From Flavobacterium aeripolare (GTDB lineage Bacteria > Bacteroidota > Bacteroidia > Flavobacteriales > Flavobacteriaceae): a DNA stretch of 64,000 nt. The DNA is taken from assembly GCF_013294025.1 (NCBI RefSeq), contig NZ_JABSNL010000013.1, positions 62,001 through 126,000 of the forward strand, given 5' to 3'. The position numbers and the translations under genes were made by a program. Below, in pieces: positions 1-8,090 of this stretch; position 1 is the stretch's first letter, and each line of letters begins with the position of its first letter. The notes under the pieces are model-generated. The model searched no databases. It saw only the letters and a list, made by a program, of their open reading frames with translations, and had not been told where the DNA came from.

Positions 1-18
1 GGATTATTTTATTTCTTC

Positions 19-105
19 ACTCAGCAACTTAGCAACTCAGAAACTTTGTAGCTTCTAAAAAAAACTTTGCAGCTCATAAGAAAAACTCAGCAGCTCAGCA
101 ACTTT
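19..105. repeat. Degenerate short-word repeat (CAGCAACT / AAACTTTG)
   Basis: The stretch is built from repeated words: actcagcaact (19-29), tagcaactcag (30-40), aaactttgtagctt (41-54), aaactttgcagctca (62-76) and aactcagcagctcagcaact (84-103). It has no open frame of use and sits beyond the terminator of the minus-strand dipeptidase gene. It resembles in style, though not in sequence, the larger repeat at 33518-33962. The function is unknown. Confidence 0.5.
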
Positions 106-138
106 AAAAAAAAACCCGCTCATTGCTGAACGGATTTT
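106..138 (-). terminator. Rho-independent terminator of the dipeptidase gene
   Basis: On the minus strand the stem CCGTTCA / TGAGCGG (one G-U pair) closes a GCAA tetraloop. It is extended by AAAAT against GTTTT and followed by a run of nine U (nine A on the plus strand, 106-114). It lies about 30 bases after the stop codon of the gene at 170-1561. Confidence 0.8.
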
Positions 139-169
139 GATAAAAAATTACCTGATGATTAGAAAGTAA

Positions 170-1561
170 TTACTTTTTACTTAACTCAACGAAGTATTTG
201 TAGAACAACGGGATTGTTTCGATTCCTTTAAGGTAATTGAAGATTCCGAAGTGCTCGTTTGGTGAGTGGATGGCGTCACTGTCTAAGCCGAATCCCATTA
301 ATATGGTCTTGCTTTTTAATTCTTTTTCGAATAAAGCCACGATTGGAATACTTCCTCCAGAACGAACCGGAATTGCAGGCGTTCCGAAAGTTTCTGTGTA
401 GGCCATATTTGCTGCTTGGTATCCTATGCTGTCAATAGGCGTCACATATCCTTGACCACCGTGATGTGGTTTTACTTTTACAGTAACACCAGCAGGAGCA
501 ATGCTCATAAAATGCTTGGTGAACAGTTCAGTGATTTGTTCCCATTCTTGGTTGGGAACTAAACGCATTGATATTTTGGCGAAAGCCTGACTAGCAATGA
601 CCGTTTTGGCTCCTTCACCTGTATAACCACCCCAAATTCCGTTTACGTCTAGCGTAGGTCTGATCGAGTTTCTCTCGTTAGTCGTGTATCCTTTTTCGCC
701 ATAAACATCGTTTAGCTTCAAGGCATTTTTATATTTTTCTAGGCTAAAAGGCGCTTTGGCCATTTCTGCTCTTTCTTCTAGTGATAATTCTTCTACGTTG
801 TCATAGAAACCAGGAATCGTAATATGGTTGTTTTCGTCATGAAGCGAAGCAATCATTTTAGATAGAATGTTGATTGGGTTAGCCACAGCACCACCATACA
901 ATCCAGAGTGTAAATCACGGTTAGGACCAGTAACTTCTACTTCTACATAACTCAAACCACGTAGACCAGTTGTAATAGACGGCTGCTGGTTAGAGATCAT
1001 TCCCGTGTCTGAAATCAAGATTACATCATTCTTTAATTTCTCGGTGTTTTTCTCTACAAATGTTTTCAGGTTCACACTACCTACTTCTTCTTCCCCTTCA
1101 ATCATGAACTTTACGTTACACGGCAGGTTGTTGTTTTTAATCATGTACTCAAACGCTTTCACGTGCATGTACATTTGGCCTTTATCATCACAAGCACCAC
1201 GGGCAAAAATCGCTCCTTCTGGGTGAATATCAGTGGTTTTAATAACCGGTTCAAATGGGGGAGAAGTCCACAGCTCGATTGGGTCAGCGGGTTGCACATC
1301 ATAATGTCCGTAAACAAGGATGGTAGGCAAGGCGGGATCAATCATTTTCTCTCCATAAACAATAGGGTATCCGTCAGTCTCGCAAATTTCTACAAAATCA
1401 CATCCTGCTGTTTCAAGGCTCGCTTTCACTGCCTCCGAGGTGTCGATTACATCCTGAGAGTAAGCCGTATCTGCACTTACTGATGGGATCTTTAATAATT
1501 CGATTAATTCATTGATAAAACGGTCTTTGTTTTCTTGAACGTATGCCTTTATATTTTCCAT
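170..1561 (-). CDS. M20 family metallo-dipeptidase
   Basis: This is a cytosolic M20/M25/M40 metallopeptidase of 463 residues, the usual length of the dipeptidase subgroup that removes single residues from short peptides. The dinuclear zinc site is visible as YGHYDVQPAD near residues 84-93 (His86), the bridging acid in GACDDKGQ near 122-129, and the catalytic/metal acids in EGEEEVGS near 155-162. RGGSIPIV and the late IHSPNE complete the family pattern. There is no signal peptide, so it most likely salvages amino acids from imported peptides. It is a single gene with its own terminator, divergent from the following tRNA. The ATG start is followed directly by the conserved N-terminal helix. The exact substrate cannot be told from sequence. 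Confidence 0.9.
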   Translation of the reverse strand: MENIKAYVQENKDRFINELIELLKIPSVSADTAYSQDVIDTSEAVKASLETAGCDFVEICETDGYPIVYGEKMIDPALPTILVYGHYDVQPADPIELWTSPPFEPVIKTTDIHPEGAIFARGACDDKGQMYMHVKAFEYMIKNNNLPCNVKFMIEGEEEVGSVNLKTFVEKNTEKLKNDVILISDTGMISNQQPSITTGLRGLSYVEVEVTGPNRDLHSGLYGGAVANPINILSKMIASLHDENNHITIPGFYDNVEELSLEERAEMAKAPFSLEKYKNALKLNDVYGEKGYTTNERNSIRPTLDVNGIWGGYTGEGAKTVIASQAFAKISMRLVPNQEWEQITELFTKHFMSIAPAGVTVKVKPHHGGQGYVTPIDSIGYQAANMAYTETFGTPAIPVRSGGSIPIVALFEKELKSKTILMGFGLDSDAIHSPNEHFGIFNYLKGIETIPLFYKYFVELSKK

Positions 1562-1628
1562 TTATTTGTTAATTTTTATAAACCCAAAAGTACAAAAAAT
1601 AGAATTATTATTTTTTTTAAAAAAAAGC

Positions 1629-1658
1629 TTTGAAAGTTCAAAGTTATGTCTATCTTTG
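1629..1658 (+). promoter_or_regulatory. Bacteroidota-type promoter of tRNA-Leu
   Basis: A TTTG box (1629-1632), an 18-base spacer and TATCTTTG (1651-1658) match the TTTG / TAnnTTTG pattern of Bacteroidota sigma-A promoters. The tRNA begins 14 bases further on. Confidence 0.8.
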
Positions 1659-1671
1659 CACCCACAATTAC

Positions 1672-1753
1672 GCGGATATGGTGAAATTGGTAGACATGCC
1701 AGACTTAGGATCTGGTGCCGCAAGGCGTGTAGGTTCGAGTCCTATTATCCGCA
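1672..1753 (+). tRNA. tRNA-Leu (anticodon UAG)
   Basis: The acceptor stem GCGGATA (1672-1678) pairs with TATCCGC (1746-1752), with discriminator A at 1753. The anticodon stem CCAGA/TCTGG (1699-1703, 1711-1715) encloses loop CTTAGGA, with anticodon TAG at 1706-1708. The T arm carries GGTTCGAGTCC. A long variable arm (GTGCCGCAAGGCGT region) makes it class II, as expected for leucine. CCA is not encoded. Confidence 0.97.
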
Positions 1754-1754
1754 C

Positions 1755-1787
1755 AAAAAAAGCTTCTCAATCGGGAAGCTTTTTTTT
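1755..1787 (+). terminator. Terminator of tRNA-Leu
   Basis: The arm AAAAAAAGCTTC (1755-1766) and GAAGCTTTTTTT (from 1775) enclose loop TCAATCGG, ending in a T run. The core is nearly identical to the terminator at 24593-24624. Confidence 0.9.
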
Positions 1788-2081
1788 ATGCCTAATTTTA
1801 AATTTCCGTGATTTATTTGTAAGAAATTTTGCGGTAGTTTCGAGGGGATTTTTTAGCTAATTCACAGTAAATCAAAGCCTACTATTTTTGGGTGATTGCT
1901 AAGGCTTTTAGTGACCAACAGTTTTTCTTTTTTCGAATAAACAAACAGCCCGATTAACGCTACAACGCATCTACTTCAAAACGACGATTTAGCTCCCCGC
2001 ATTTTTATCCTGAAGCAAACTATTTTTAGTAACGCAAGCTGCTGATTTAACTCCAAAGACACGTTTTGTACGTTGGTTAGC

Positions 2082-2930
2082 CTAACTTTCATAATTTAAA
2101 ACAGTTACTGCGATCTGTGGGTAGTTGTTTATTTGGCTTCGATAAAATTTTTTCAAAACCGCAATAAGCTCCTCTGGCAGTCTGTGCATCGTTTCGTTGA
2201 TCAGGGCGGCTGGAATGTCTTGATAATAGGCTTCTGCAAGGGATCCTGTGATCGCTGCTAGTGTCGTTCGATCGCCGCCCAGGACTAAGGTATTTCTAAT
2301 CGCATGCTCAAAACTAGTACTTTCTAGAAAACAAATAATAGCAGTAGGAACGGTCTCCAACGCTGTTTGATGGTGTTGCTGCGCTTGCGCTAAGTCGGGG
2401 ACTGGTTTTTCTAGGTCGTAACCGTACTGTTCTTCAAGCTGTTTTTTAAGTAGCGATTTGTCTTTTATAGTTCGAAACATAACAATAGCTGCCGCAATAG
2501 CCTGTGCTGCTTTAATTCCTTCAGGCTGCTTGTGTAAAACTGCAGCTACAAAGGGAGCATTGCGAGTAGCTTGTTCCACCACATTTGCAAAAGCTCCTAT
2601 AGGCGAGATGCAGCTGGCGGCAGCACTACCAGAACTGTTGCAACTAGTAAAACCAGTATAAGCAACGGTATCAAAATCACGAATCCATAGCTCAAAAGCC
2701 TTTTCGTACGGCACATTAGGATAGTATAAATACCATTTGTGCAAGTAACCACAAAGCCGTGCTTGGCTAGTAACGCCTCGATCGTCCATGCTAAAATCAG
2801 CTACAGCAGCAGTCAATACCGTAGTACTACTAAAGCTGCTTTCCTTTTTCAATAACGCAAATTCTGTGGTCTTGGGCTTGTCAAATTCATAAATGGAACC
2901 CGCAACATCTCCTATTATTGCTCCTATCAT
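2082..2930 (-). CDS. ADP-ribosylglycohydrolase family protein with altered metal-binding motifs
   Basis: The 282-residue protein has the fold signature of bacterial ADP-ribosyl-(dinitrogen reductase)-hydrolase/ARH proteins. It opens with IGAIIGDVAGSIYEF, has a central SGSAAASCISPIGAFA (family NGSAMRVSPIG) and a late LGGDRTTLAAITGSLAEA. In active members the two-magnesium site is made by TDDT/TDDS after the first helix pair and by GGDTDT near the C-terminus. Here the first reads SSTT (residues 34-37) and the second GGDRTT (218-223), so several metal-ligand aspartates are gone while the frame is intact. It may be a pseudoenzyme that binds ADP-ribose or a protein partner, or a gene in early decay. 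It is a single gene with no obvious operon partner; no clear TAnnTTTG box was seen upstream. Confidence 0.85.
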   Translation of the reverse strand: MIGAIIGDVAGSIYEFDKPKTTEFALLKKESSFSSTTVLTAAVADFSMDDRGVTSQARLCGYLHKWYLYYPNVPYEKAFELWIRDFDTVAYTGFTSCNSSGSAAASCISPIGAFANVVEQATRNAPFVAAVLHKQPEGIKAAQAIAAAIVMFRTIKDKSLLKKQLEEQYGYDLEKPVPDLAQAQQHHQTALETVPTAIICFLESTSFEHAIRNTLVLGGDRTTLAAITGSLAEAYYQDIPAALINETMHRLPEELIAVLKKFYRSQINNYPQIAVTVLNYES

Positions 2931-3778
2931 CGCTGTAAATGTCTTAGCGTTAGTATGTATTGTTTTCTAGTCTGGCCGCAGTCCTTTTAAAGTAGCTTTT
3001 TAATTTTCGAATAAAGCGCTGCAGAAATCATCACCATCCACTGTTCTAATCACTCAAAAATAAGAATTATGTGCTAGACTCCTAGGGTACATCACGCTAA
3101 ATGTGGGTCTGCTTTTTATACTCAAGAGCTATACTGCAATCAATAAACAAGCAGCTGCCTTTACATAGGCTTCTATAAACGAACATCCTCTTTTTATTTA
3201 TGTTCAAAATTCCATTTTTAATAAACAGCTATGGTATCCAATAAGGTTTTTCTATTTCTTATCGAAGGAATTTTGGACTTTCCTGTTTTTCGAATGCATA
3301 TCCAGCAGAATACAGCGTAAATAGTTCCAACAAGAAAAGGCCATTACCACCCAATTTTCCGAAAGCAAAAAAGAAAACAACAGCACTAAAAACCGAAAGT
3401 TTTAACCACTAAAATTCGGTAATTTGGAGGCAGGATTTTTAGCATCTGTTTGTGGAATGAGCAACAGCAACACAATTTTTTAAAAGCGGTTTGGCATAAC
3501 CATTTTTCTTGCATTTTTCCCATAAATTACTCAGTTATGGGTAAAAAAGAAACAAAATAAGACGATTTGTAAGACAATTTCTTATTGAATTGCTCTAAAA
3601 ATGGCTCATTAATAGGAGTTTTCGCATCACCAAATTAGGTGATATTTCATAAAATGCACTAGGCTGTTTAGTGCTTAAAAAGTTACTGTTCAGTAGGTTA
3701 TTGATAAATATAATTTTTAGTAAAAATACGGTCTAATTTATTTATTCTAAATAGGTTTTACTAACTGAAATTTGTGGC

Positions 3779-3786
3779 TACATTTG
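3779..3786 (+). promoter_or_regulatory. Candidate -7 box for the polysaccharide operon
   Basis: TACATTTG matches TAnnTTTG exactly. A TTG box at the expected distance upstream is missing (only TTTT around 3756-3759), so this promoter is tentative. If it is used, transcription would begin near 3793 and leave a leader of roughly 270 bases before fcl. Confidence 0.5.
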
Positions 3787-3813
3787 CAAACTTTCGACAA
3801 ATCTTAAAGAATT

Positions 3814-3850
3814 GTTAAGGGCGCGCTATGTGACTCTTAACTGCGTAGCG
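3814..3850 (+). promoter_or_regulatory. Possible pseudoknotted leader RNA of the polysaccharide operon
   Basis: Two stems interlock. GTTAAG (3814-3819) pairs with CTTAAC (3836-3841), and CGCTATG (3824-3830) pairs with CGTAGCG (3844-3850, one G-U pair). The order 5'S1-5'S2-3'S1-3'S2 is that of an H-type pseudoknot, or of two mutually exclusive hairpins. The element is G+C-richer than its surroundings. It lies shortly after the candidate promoter and about 215 bases before fcl. The sequence shows the pairing; a role in antitermination or attenuation is inference. Confidence 0.45.
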
Positions 3851-4066
3851 GTACCACTATATTAAGTAATTGACTGCTAAAACGCTCAAAATCAAGGGCT
3901 GTAATTACAACAAAACAGCAATCAAAGCAGTTTTGTATTCGAAAATAAAAAAGCAACTTGTTAACACTCTTTTTTAGAAATTCATAGCCTCTTACCGGCT
4001 ATTGATAGTAACAACAAGCAGCCAAAACAAATACGACACAACAGCATACCGTTTAAAATAGAAACA

Positions 4067-5017
4067 ATGAATAAAAATACAAAAATCTATATAGCAGGAC
4101 ATCGCGGCATGGTGGGTAGCGCCATCTGGAGAACGCTTACTGCAAAAGGATATACCAACTTAATAGGGGAGTCTAGTGCTAACCTAGATTTGAAAAACCA
4201 GCAAGCGGTAAAAGATTATTTTGAGTTGCAACAACCTGAAGTAATTATTGACGCAGCTGCAAAAGTAGGGGGTATTCTTGCTAATAATGATTTTCCGTAC
4301 CAGTTTCTTATGGAGAACATGCAAATTCAAAACAACCTGATCAACACCGCTTTGCAATCAGGAGTAGCTAAATTTATCTTCTTAGGGAGTTCATGTATCT
4401 ATCCTAAACTAGCGCCACAGCCTTTAAAAGAGGAGTATTTGTTAACAGACTCACTAGAGCCTACAAATGAGTGGTACGCCATTGCAAAAATCACAGGGGT
4501 AAAAGCCTGTCAAGCGATCAGGAAACAATTCAATAAAGACTATGTAAGCTTAATGCCTACTAACTTATATGGAACGCACGACAACTTTGACCTGAATTCC
4601 TCACACGTTTTGCCAGCCATGATACGCAAATTTCATGAGGCAAAATTAAACAACAATGCTGCCGTTACCTTATGGGGAAGCGGAACCCCAATGAGGGAAT
4701 TTCTTTTTGTAGACGATATGGCCGAAGCGGTTGTTTTTGCGCTCGAAAACAAATTACCAGACTACCTCTACAACGTAGGGACCGGGGAAGACCTAACTAT
4801 AAAAGAGTTAGCTGAAACCATCCAGAAAATTACAGGACACCAAGGAGCAATCATTTGGGATGCCGAAAAACCAGACGGAACACCTAGAAAACTAATGGAC
4901 GTGGCAAAAATGCACGACCTAGGTTGGAAACACCAAGTGCAACTAGAACAAGGAATCCAAAAAACCTACACTTGGTTTCTAGAAAACATCGAAAATTACA
5001 AGCAAGTAAAATTATAA
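4067..5017 (+). CDS. fcl: GDP-L-fucose synthase
   Basis: This NADPH-dependent epimerase/reductase converts GDP-4-keto-6-deoxymannose to GDP-L-fucose in the cytosol. The 316-residue length is typical. The dinucleotide-binding loop GHRGMVGSAIWR is at residues 11-22, the SDR serine region GSSCIYP near 107-113, and the catalytic Tyr/Lys pair in WYAIAKITG (Tyr137, Lys141). It stands first in the polysaccharide locus and is followed after about 70 bases by gmd, which makes its substrate. The locus glycan therefore probably contains fucose or a derivative. The ATG start directly precedes the conserved N-terminal strand. Regulation is presumably through the structured leader upstream. Confidence 0.95.
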   Translation: MNKNTKIYIAGHRGMVGSAIWRTLTAKGYTNLIGESSANLDLKNQQAVKDYFELQQPEVIIDAAAKVGGILANNDFPYQFLMENMQIQNNLINTALQSGVAKFIFLGSSCIYPKLAPQPLKEEYLLTDSLEPTNEWYAIAKITGVKACQAIRKQFNKDYVSLMPTNLYGTHDNFDLNSSHVLPAMIRKFHEAKLNNNAAVTLWGSGTPMREFLFVDDMAEAVVFALENKLPDYLYNVGTGEDLTIKELAETIQKITGHQGAIIWDAEKPDGTPRKLMDVAKMHDLGWKHQVQLEQGIQKTYTWFLENIENYKQVKL

Positions 5018-5089
5018 ATGCGTTGTTCGTTGCTCGTTGGTTGTTTATCAATCACGAATCACGACCACCGACTCACGAATAAAAAAATC
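5018..5089. repeat. Word-repeat spacer between fcl and gmd
   Basis: The spacer starts with gttcgttgctcgttgg-type words and continues with aatcacgaatcacg-type words, giving an imperfect inverted arrangement (CGTTG words left, CACGA words right). It is technically open in frame with gmd, but the 24 extra residues do not match any GDP-mannose dehydratase, so it is read as non-coding. Confidence 0.5.
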
Positions 5090-6226
5090 ATGGAAAAACC
5101 AAAAGTAGCATTAATCACAGGAATTACAGGTCAAGACGGATCTTATCTCGCTGAATTATTATTAGAAAAAGGCTATATCGTTCACGGTATCAAGCGTAGA
5201 TCATCACTTTTTAATACTGATCGAATAGACCACCTGTATCAAGATCCACACGATCCTGACCAGCGATTAAAGTTGCACTATGGTGACTTGACCGATTCTA
5301 TGAATTTAACCCGCATTATACAAGAGTCACAACCTGACGAAATCTACAACCTGGGTGCCATGTCTCACGTTGCAGTATCGTTTGACACGCCAGAATATGT
5401 AGGTAATGTTGATGGATTGGGTACACTACGTATTCTTGAAGCGGTGCGTATCTTAGGTCTTGAAAAGAAAACTAGAATATACCAGGCCTCTACCTCTGAA
5501 TTGTATGGTGGAATGCCCGAAAATAAAAATGCCAACGGGTTCTATGATGAAAACTCACCATTCTACCCGCGCTCGCCTTATGGTGTAGCAAAAATATACG
5601 GTTTCTGGATTACAAAAAATTACCGTGAAGCATACAATATGTTTGCGTGCAACGGAATCCTTTTTAACCATGAATCACCACGTAGAGGAGAAACTTTTGT
5701 AACGAGAAAAATTACCCGCGCCGTTTCAAAAATCGCTTTGGGACTGCAAGAAAAATTCTATCTCGGAAACCTAGAAGCAAAAAGAGACTGGGGTCACGCT
5801 AAGGATTATGTGCGCATGATGTGGATGATTCTTCAAGCAGACCAACCCGAAGACTGGGTAATTGCCACTGGAGTAACGACTACAGTGCGTGATTTTGTAC
5901 GCATGGCGTTCAGCGAAGTAGGTATCGAAGTAAATTTTGTAGGTGAAGGCGTAAACGAAAAAGCCTTGGTAGTGGCTTGCAACAACCCAGCGTATCAAGT
6001 AGCCATAGGGAAAGAGGTTTTATCTGTAGATCCTACCTATTTCCGTCCTACAGAGGTGGACTTGTTAATAGGGGATCCCTCAAAAGCCAAAAACAAATTA
6101 GGTTGGGTACCAGAACACGACTTGGCTTCGCTTGTAAAAGACATGATGGAGGGTGACGTAAGCATCATGAAAAAAGATGTAGCTATATTAAAAGCGGGTC
6201 ACCAAATCTTGAAGCAATTAGAATAA
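5090..6226 (+). CDS. gmd: GDP-mannose 4,6-dehydratase
   Basis: This SDR-family enzyme dehydrates GDP-D-mannose to GDP-4-keto-6-deoxy-D-mannose, the first step towards GDP-fucose. The chosen ATG at 5090 gives 378 residues, the standard length. It is followed at once by [20 protein letters not shown] with the GxxGxxG NADP loop. The upstream in-frame ATG at 5018 would add a repeat-derived tail. The family motif [18 protein letters not shown] and the active-site stretch [10 protein letters not shown] (Tyr...Lys) are present, as is the nucleotide-binding [11 protein letters not shown]. It forms a pair with fcl. A strong terminator follows, so gmd may end one transcript. Confidence 0.96.
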   Translation: MEKPKVALITGITGQDGSYLAELLLEKGYIVHGIKRRSSLFNTDRIDHLYQDPHDPDQRLKLHYGDLTDSMNLTRIIQESQPDEIYNLGAMSHVAVSFDTPEYVGNVDGLGTLRILEAVRILGLEKKTRIYQASTSELYGGMPENKNANGFYDENSPFYPRSPYGVAKIYGFWITKNYREAYNMFACNGILFNHESPRRGETFVTRKITRAVSKIALGLQEKFYLGNLEAKRDWGHAKDYVRMMWMILQADQPEDWVIATGVTTTVRDFVRMAFSEVGIEVNFVGEGVNEKALVVACNNPAYQVAIGKEVLSVDPTYFRPTEVDLLIGDPSKAKNKLGWVPEHDLASLVKDMMEGDVSIMKKDVAILKAGHQILKQLE

Positions 6227-6234
6227 TATAAATT

Positions 6235-6290
6235 ACTACTGTTTGCAAACGAGCATCATAAAAAGCTTTTTACAAACAGTAGTTTTTCTT
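6235..6290 (+). terminator. Hairpin terminator after gmd
   Basis: ACTACTGTTTG (6235-6245) pairs with CAAACAGTAGT (6273-6283). The loop holds a second small palindrome (AAAAAGCTTTTT). A T-rich tract follows. It separates fcl-gmd from the variable cassette. Confidence 0.75.
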
Positions 6291-6293
6291 TTT

Positions 6294-6362
6294 TTATCGA
6301 AAGGGCTGTGGATTGCTTTTATTTTATCGAAAGTCATTATAAACTTGCAGTGATTATCGAAA
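6294..6362. repeat. Three TTATCGAAA words at exact 30-bp spacing
   Basis: TTATCGAAA occurs at 6294-6302, 6324-6332 and 6354-6362, exactly 30 bases apart, in the 337-bp gene-free gap between gmd and wzx. The sequence between the words is not conserved, which argues for protein-binding sites on one helix face rather than a tandem duplication. A weak -7-like TTTCTTTG lies downstream near 6414-6421. Confidence 0.55.
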
Positions 6363-6563
6363 ATTTTTAAAGTTGGGCGACTATTTATAAAAGATATAGG
6401 TCGCAAAACAACAATTTCTTTGACTTAATTACATAATAATTTATAGAATAAAATTCTTAACGTTCATTTTTCCATCAGTACTAAAACTAATTAGAAATGC
6501 ACACAATTCAAATTACGTTGTCAATAGTAATGAATAGAGTTACTAATTATTACAATAAATTAA

Positions 6564-8090
6564 ATGACTGACTCTAATAGCAAGCGTATTGCTAAAAACA
6601 CATTGTTACTTTACTTTCGAATGTTCATTACAATGGGCGTTTCTTTATATACATCTCGTGTTGTTCTAAACACATTAGGAATTTCTGATTACGGAGTTTA
6701 CAATGTTGTTGGAGGGGTTGTTGCAATGTTTTCTTTTTTAAATGGATCTTTAAGTGGGGCGACCTCCAGATTTCTAACTTTTGAATTAGGAACTCAAAAT
6801 AAGGAAAGATTAAATAAAGTATTTAGTAGTGCATTAACGGTTCATTTAGGATTAGCTATTATAATTCTTGTTATAGGAGAAACTATCGGTTTATGGCTTC
6901 TAGAAAATAAGTTAGTGATAGCCGAAAATAGAATGTTTGCGGCAAGAATTGTCTATCAGTTATCGATTATAAGCTGTATTGTTGCAATTATTCACGTGCC
7001 GAGTAGTGCCGCAATTATAGCTCATGAGAGGATGAATATTTATGCGTACGTGAGCATTGTTGAGGTCGGTTTGAAATTATTAGTCGTTTTTCTATTATTA
7101 ATTGGAAATTTTGATAAACTTATTTTATATGGAGTTTTAACACTTATTGTAACTATTATAATTACTTTAATTTATCAAATATATAGTTATAGGAATTTTT
7201 CAGAGTGTAAGTTCAGAATTTCTTTAGATAAAGAAATGATGATGCCAATGCTTTCTTATTCTGGTTGGGATTTATACGGGAATTTGAGTGTAATGGTTAG
7301 AGGGCAAGGAATAAATATCCTTTTAAACACTTTTTTTGGTACGATTATTAATGCTGCAAGTGGTATAGCTACACAAGTTCAAAATGCAATTGCAGGATTT
7401 GCTGATAACTTTCTAGTAGCAGTGAGACCTCAAATCGTAAAGAATTATGCTTCTGGCAATATAGTTGAGATGCAGAGGTTGATTTTTAATGCTTCCAAAT
7501 TTTCATTTTTATTGTTGTTTCTTATATCTTTTACATTTATTGTTGAGATTGAATTTGTGATGAAATTATGGCTAGTGAAAGTGCCTTTATATGCAATTAT
7601 ATTTTGTCAACTTAGTCTTTTAAATAATTTAGTTTCAATTATGTTTAGGACTGTTATGTTTTCTATTCACGCTACAGGTAAAATGAAACGAATTAGTTTC
7701 ATTAACGGAACAATTTATATCATGGTGCTACCAATATCATACGGTTTGCTTAAACTGGGTTTCTCTCCTATAGCTCCTTTTTTAATCAATATATTTTTGC
7801 TCACAATAGGCTGTGCATCAAATTTAATTACCCTAAACTTATATATTCCAGAATTCTCAATTTCAGAGTTCTTGAAAAAAGTGGTTATGATTAATTTAAT
7901 AATTGTGGTACTAAGTTCAATTATGCCTCTAATAATCTATTATTCAATGGAAGAAGGTTTTCTACGCTTTTTAATAGTTGGATTTACATCTGTAGTGTCC
8001 ATTGGAATAGCCACGTATTATATCGCAATTGATAACGATATGAGGAAAGCTTCTAAATCCTATTTGTTAAATAAAATCAGTTTAAAGTGA
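6564..8090 (+). CDS. wzx: Wzx-type oligosaccharide flippase (MOP superfamily)
   Basis: This is a 508-residue integral membrane protein with a dozen or more hydrophobic segments. The N-terminus reads LLYFRMFITMGVSLYTSRVV and then LGISDYGVYNVVGG, typical of Wzx/PST exporters in Bacteroidota capsule and O-antigen loci. It should translocate lipid-linked repeat units across the inner membrane before polymerisation by the Wzy protein at 14832. The coding sequence is markedly AT-rich compared with fcl/gmd, in keeping with an exchanged cassette. Its stop overlaps the GTG start of the next glycosyltransferase by four bases, implying coupled translation. The family is clear; the transported glycan is not. 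Confidence 0.9.
   Translation: MTDSNSKRIAKNTLLLYFRMFITMGVSLYTSRVVLNTLGISDYGVYNVVGGVVAMFSFLNGSLSGATSRFLTFELGTQNKERLNKVFSSALTVHLGLAIIILVIGETIGLWLLENKLVIAENRMFAARIVYQLSIISCIVAIIHVPSSAAIIAHERMNIYAYVSIVEVGLKLLVVFLLLIGNFDKLILYGVLTLIVTIIITLIYQIYSYRNFSECKFRISLDKEMMMPMLSYSGWDLYGNLSVMVRGQGINILLNTFFGTIINAASGIATQVQNAIAGFADNFLVAVRPQIVKNYASGNIVEMQRLIFNASKFSFLLLFLISFTFIVEIEFVMKLWLVKVPLYAIIFCQLSLLNNLVSIMFRTVMFSIHATGKMKRISFINGTIYIMVLPISYGLLKLGFSPIAPFLINIFLLTIGCASNLITLNLYIPEFSISEFLKKVVMINLIIVVLSSIMPLIIYYSMEEGFLRFLIVGFTSVVSIGIATYYIAIDNDMRKASKSYLLNKISLK

Larger units (their letters stand above)
2931..4066. other. Long gene-free stretch ahead of the polysaccharide locus
   Basis: No frame longer than a few tens of codons is visible over 1.1 kb and no tRNA is recognisable. 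Two neighbouring hairpins are present: ATCACC/GGTGAT (3626-3643) and GCACTA/TAGTGC (3656-3674). The best promoter box and a structured leader lie at 3779-3850. A further stem, CAAAAC/GTTTTG, is at 3911-3935. The part before 3600 shows no feature I can name. Confidence 0.6.

Noticed and set aside
1566..1811. Open frames over the tRNA region (81 and 76 aa)
   Set aside because: They run straight through tRNA-Leu and its terminator and have no family motif.
3821..3860. True JUMPStart/ops element
   Set aside because: GTTAAG and GCGGTA words are reminiscent, but spacing and flanks do not match the enteric consensus; reported only as a structured leader.
5018..5089. N-terminal extension of gmd from ATG 5018
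   Set aside because: The added residues come from repeat words; family members begin at [15 protein letters not shown] sequence.
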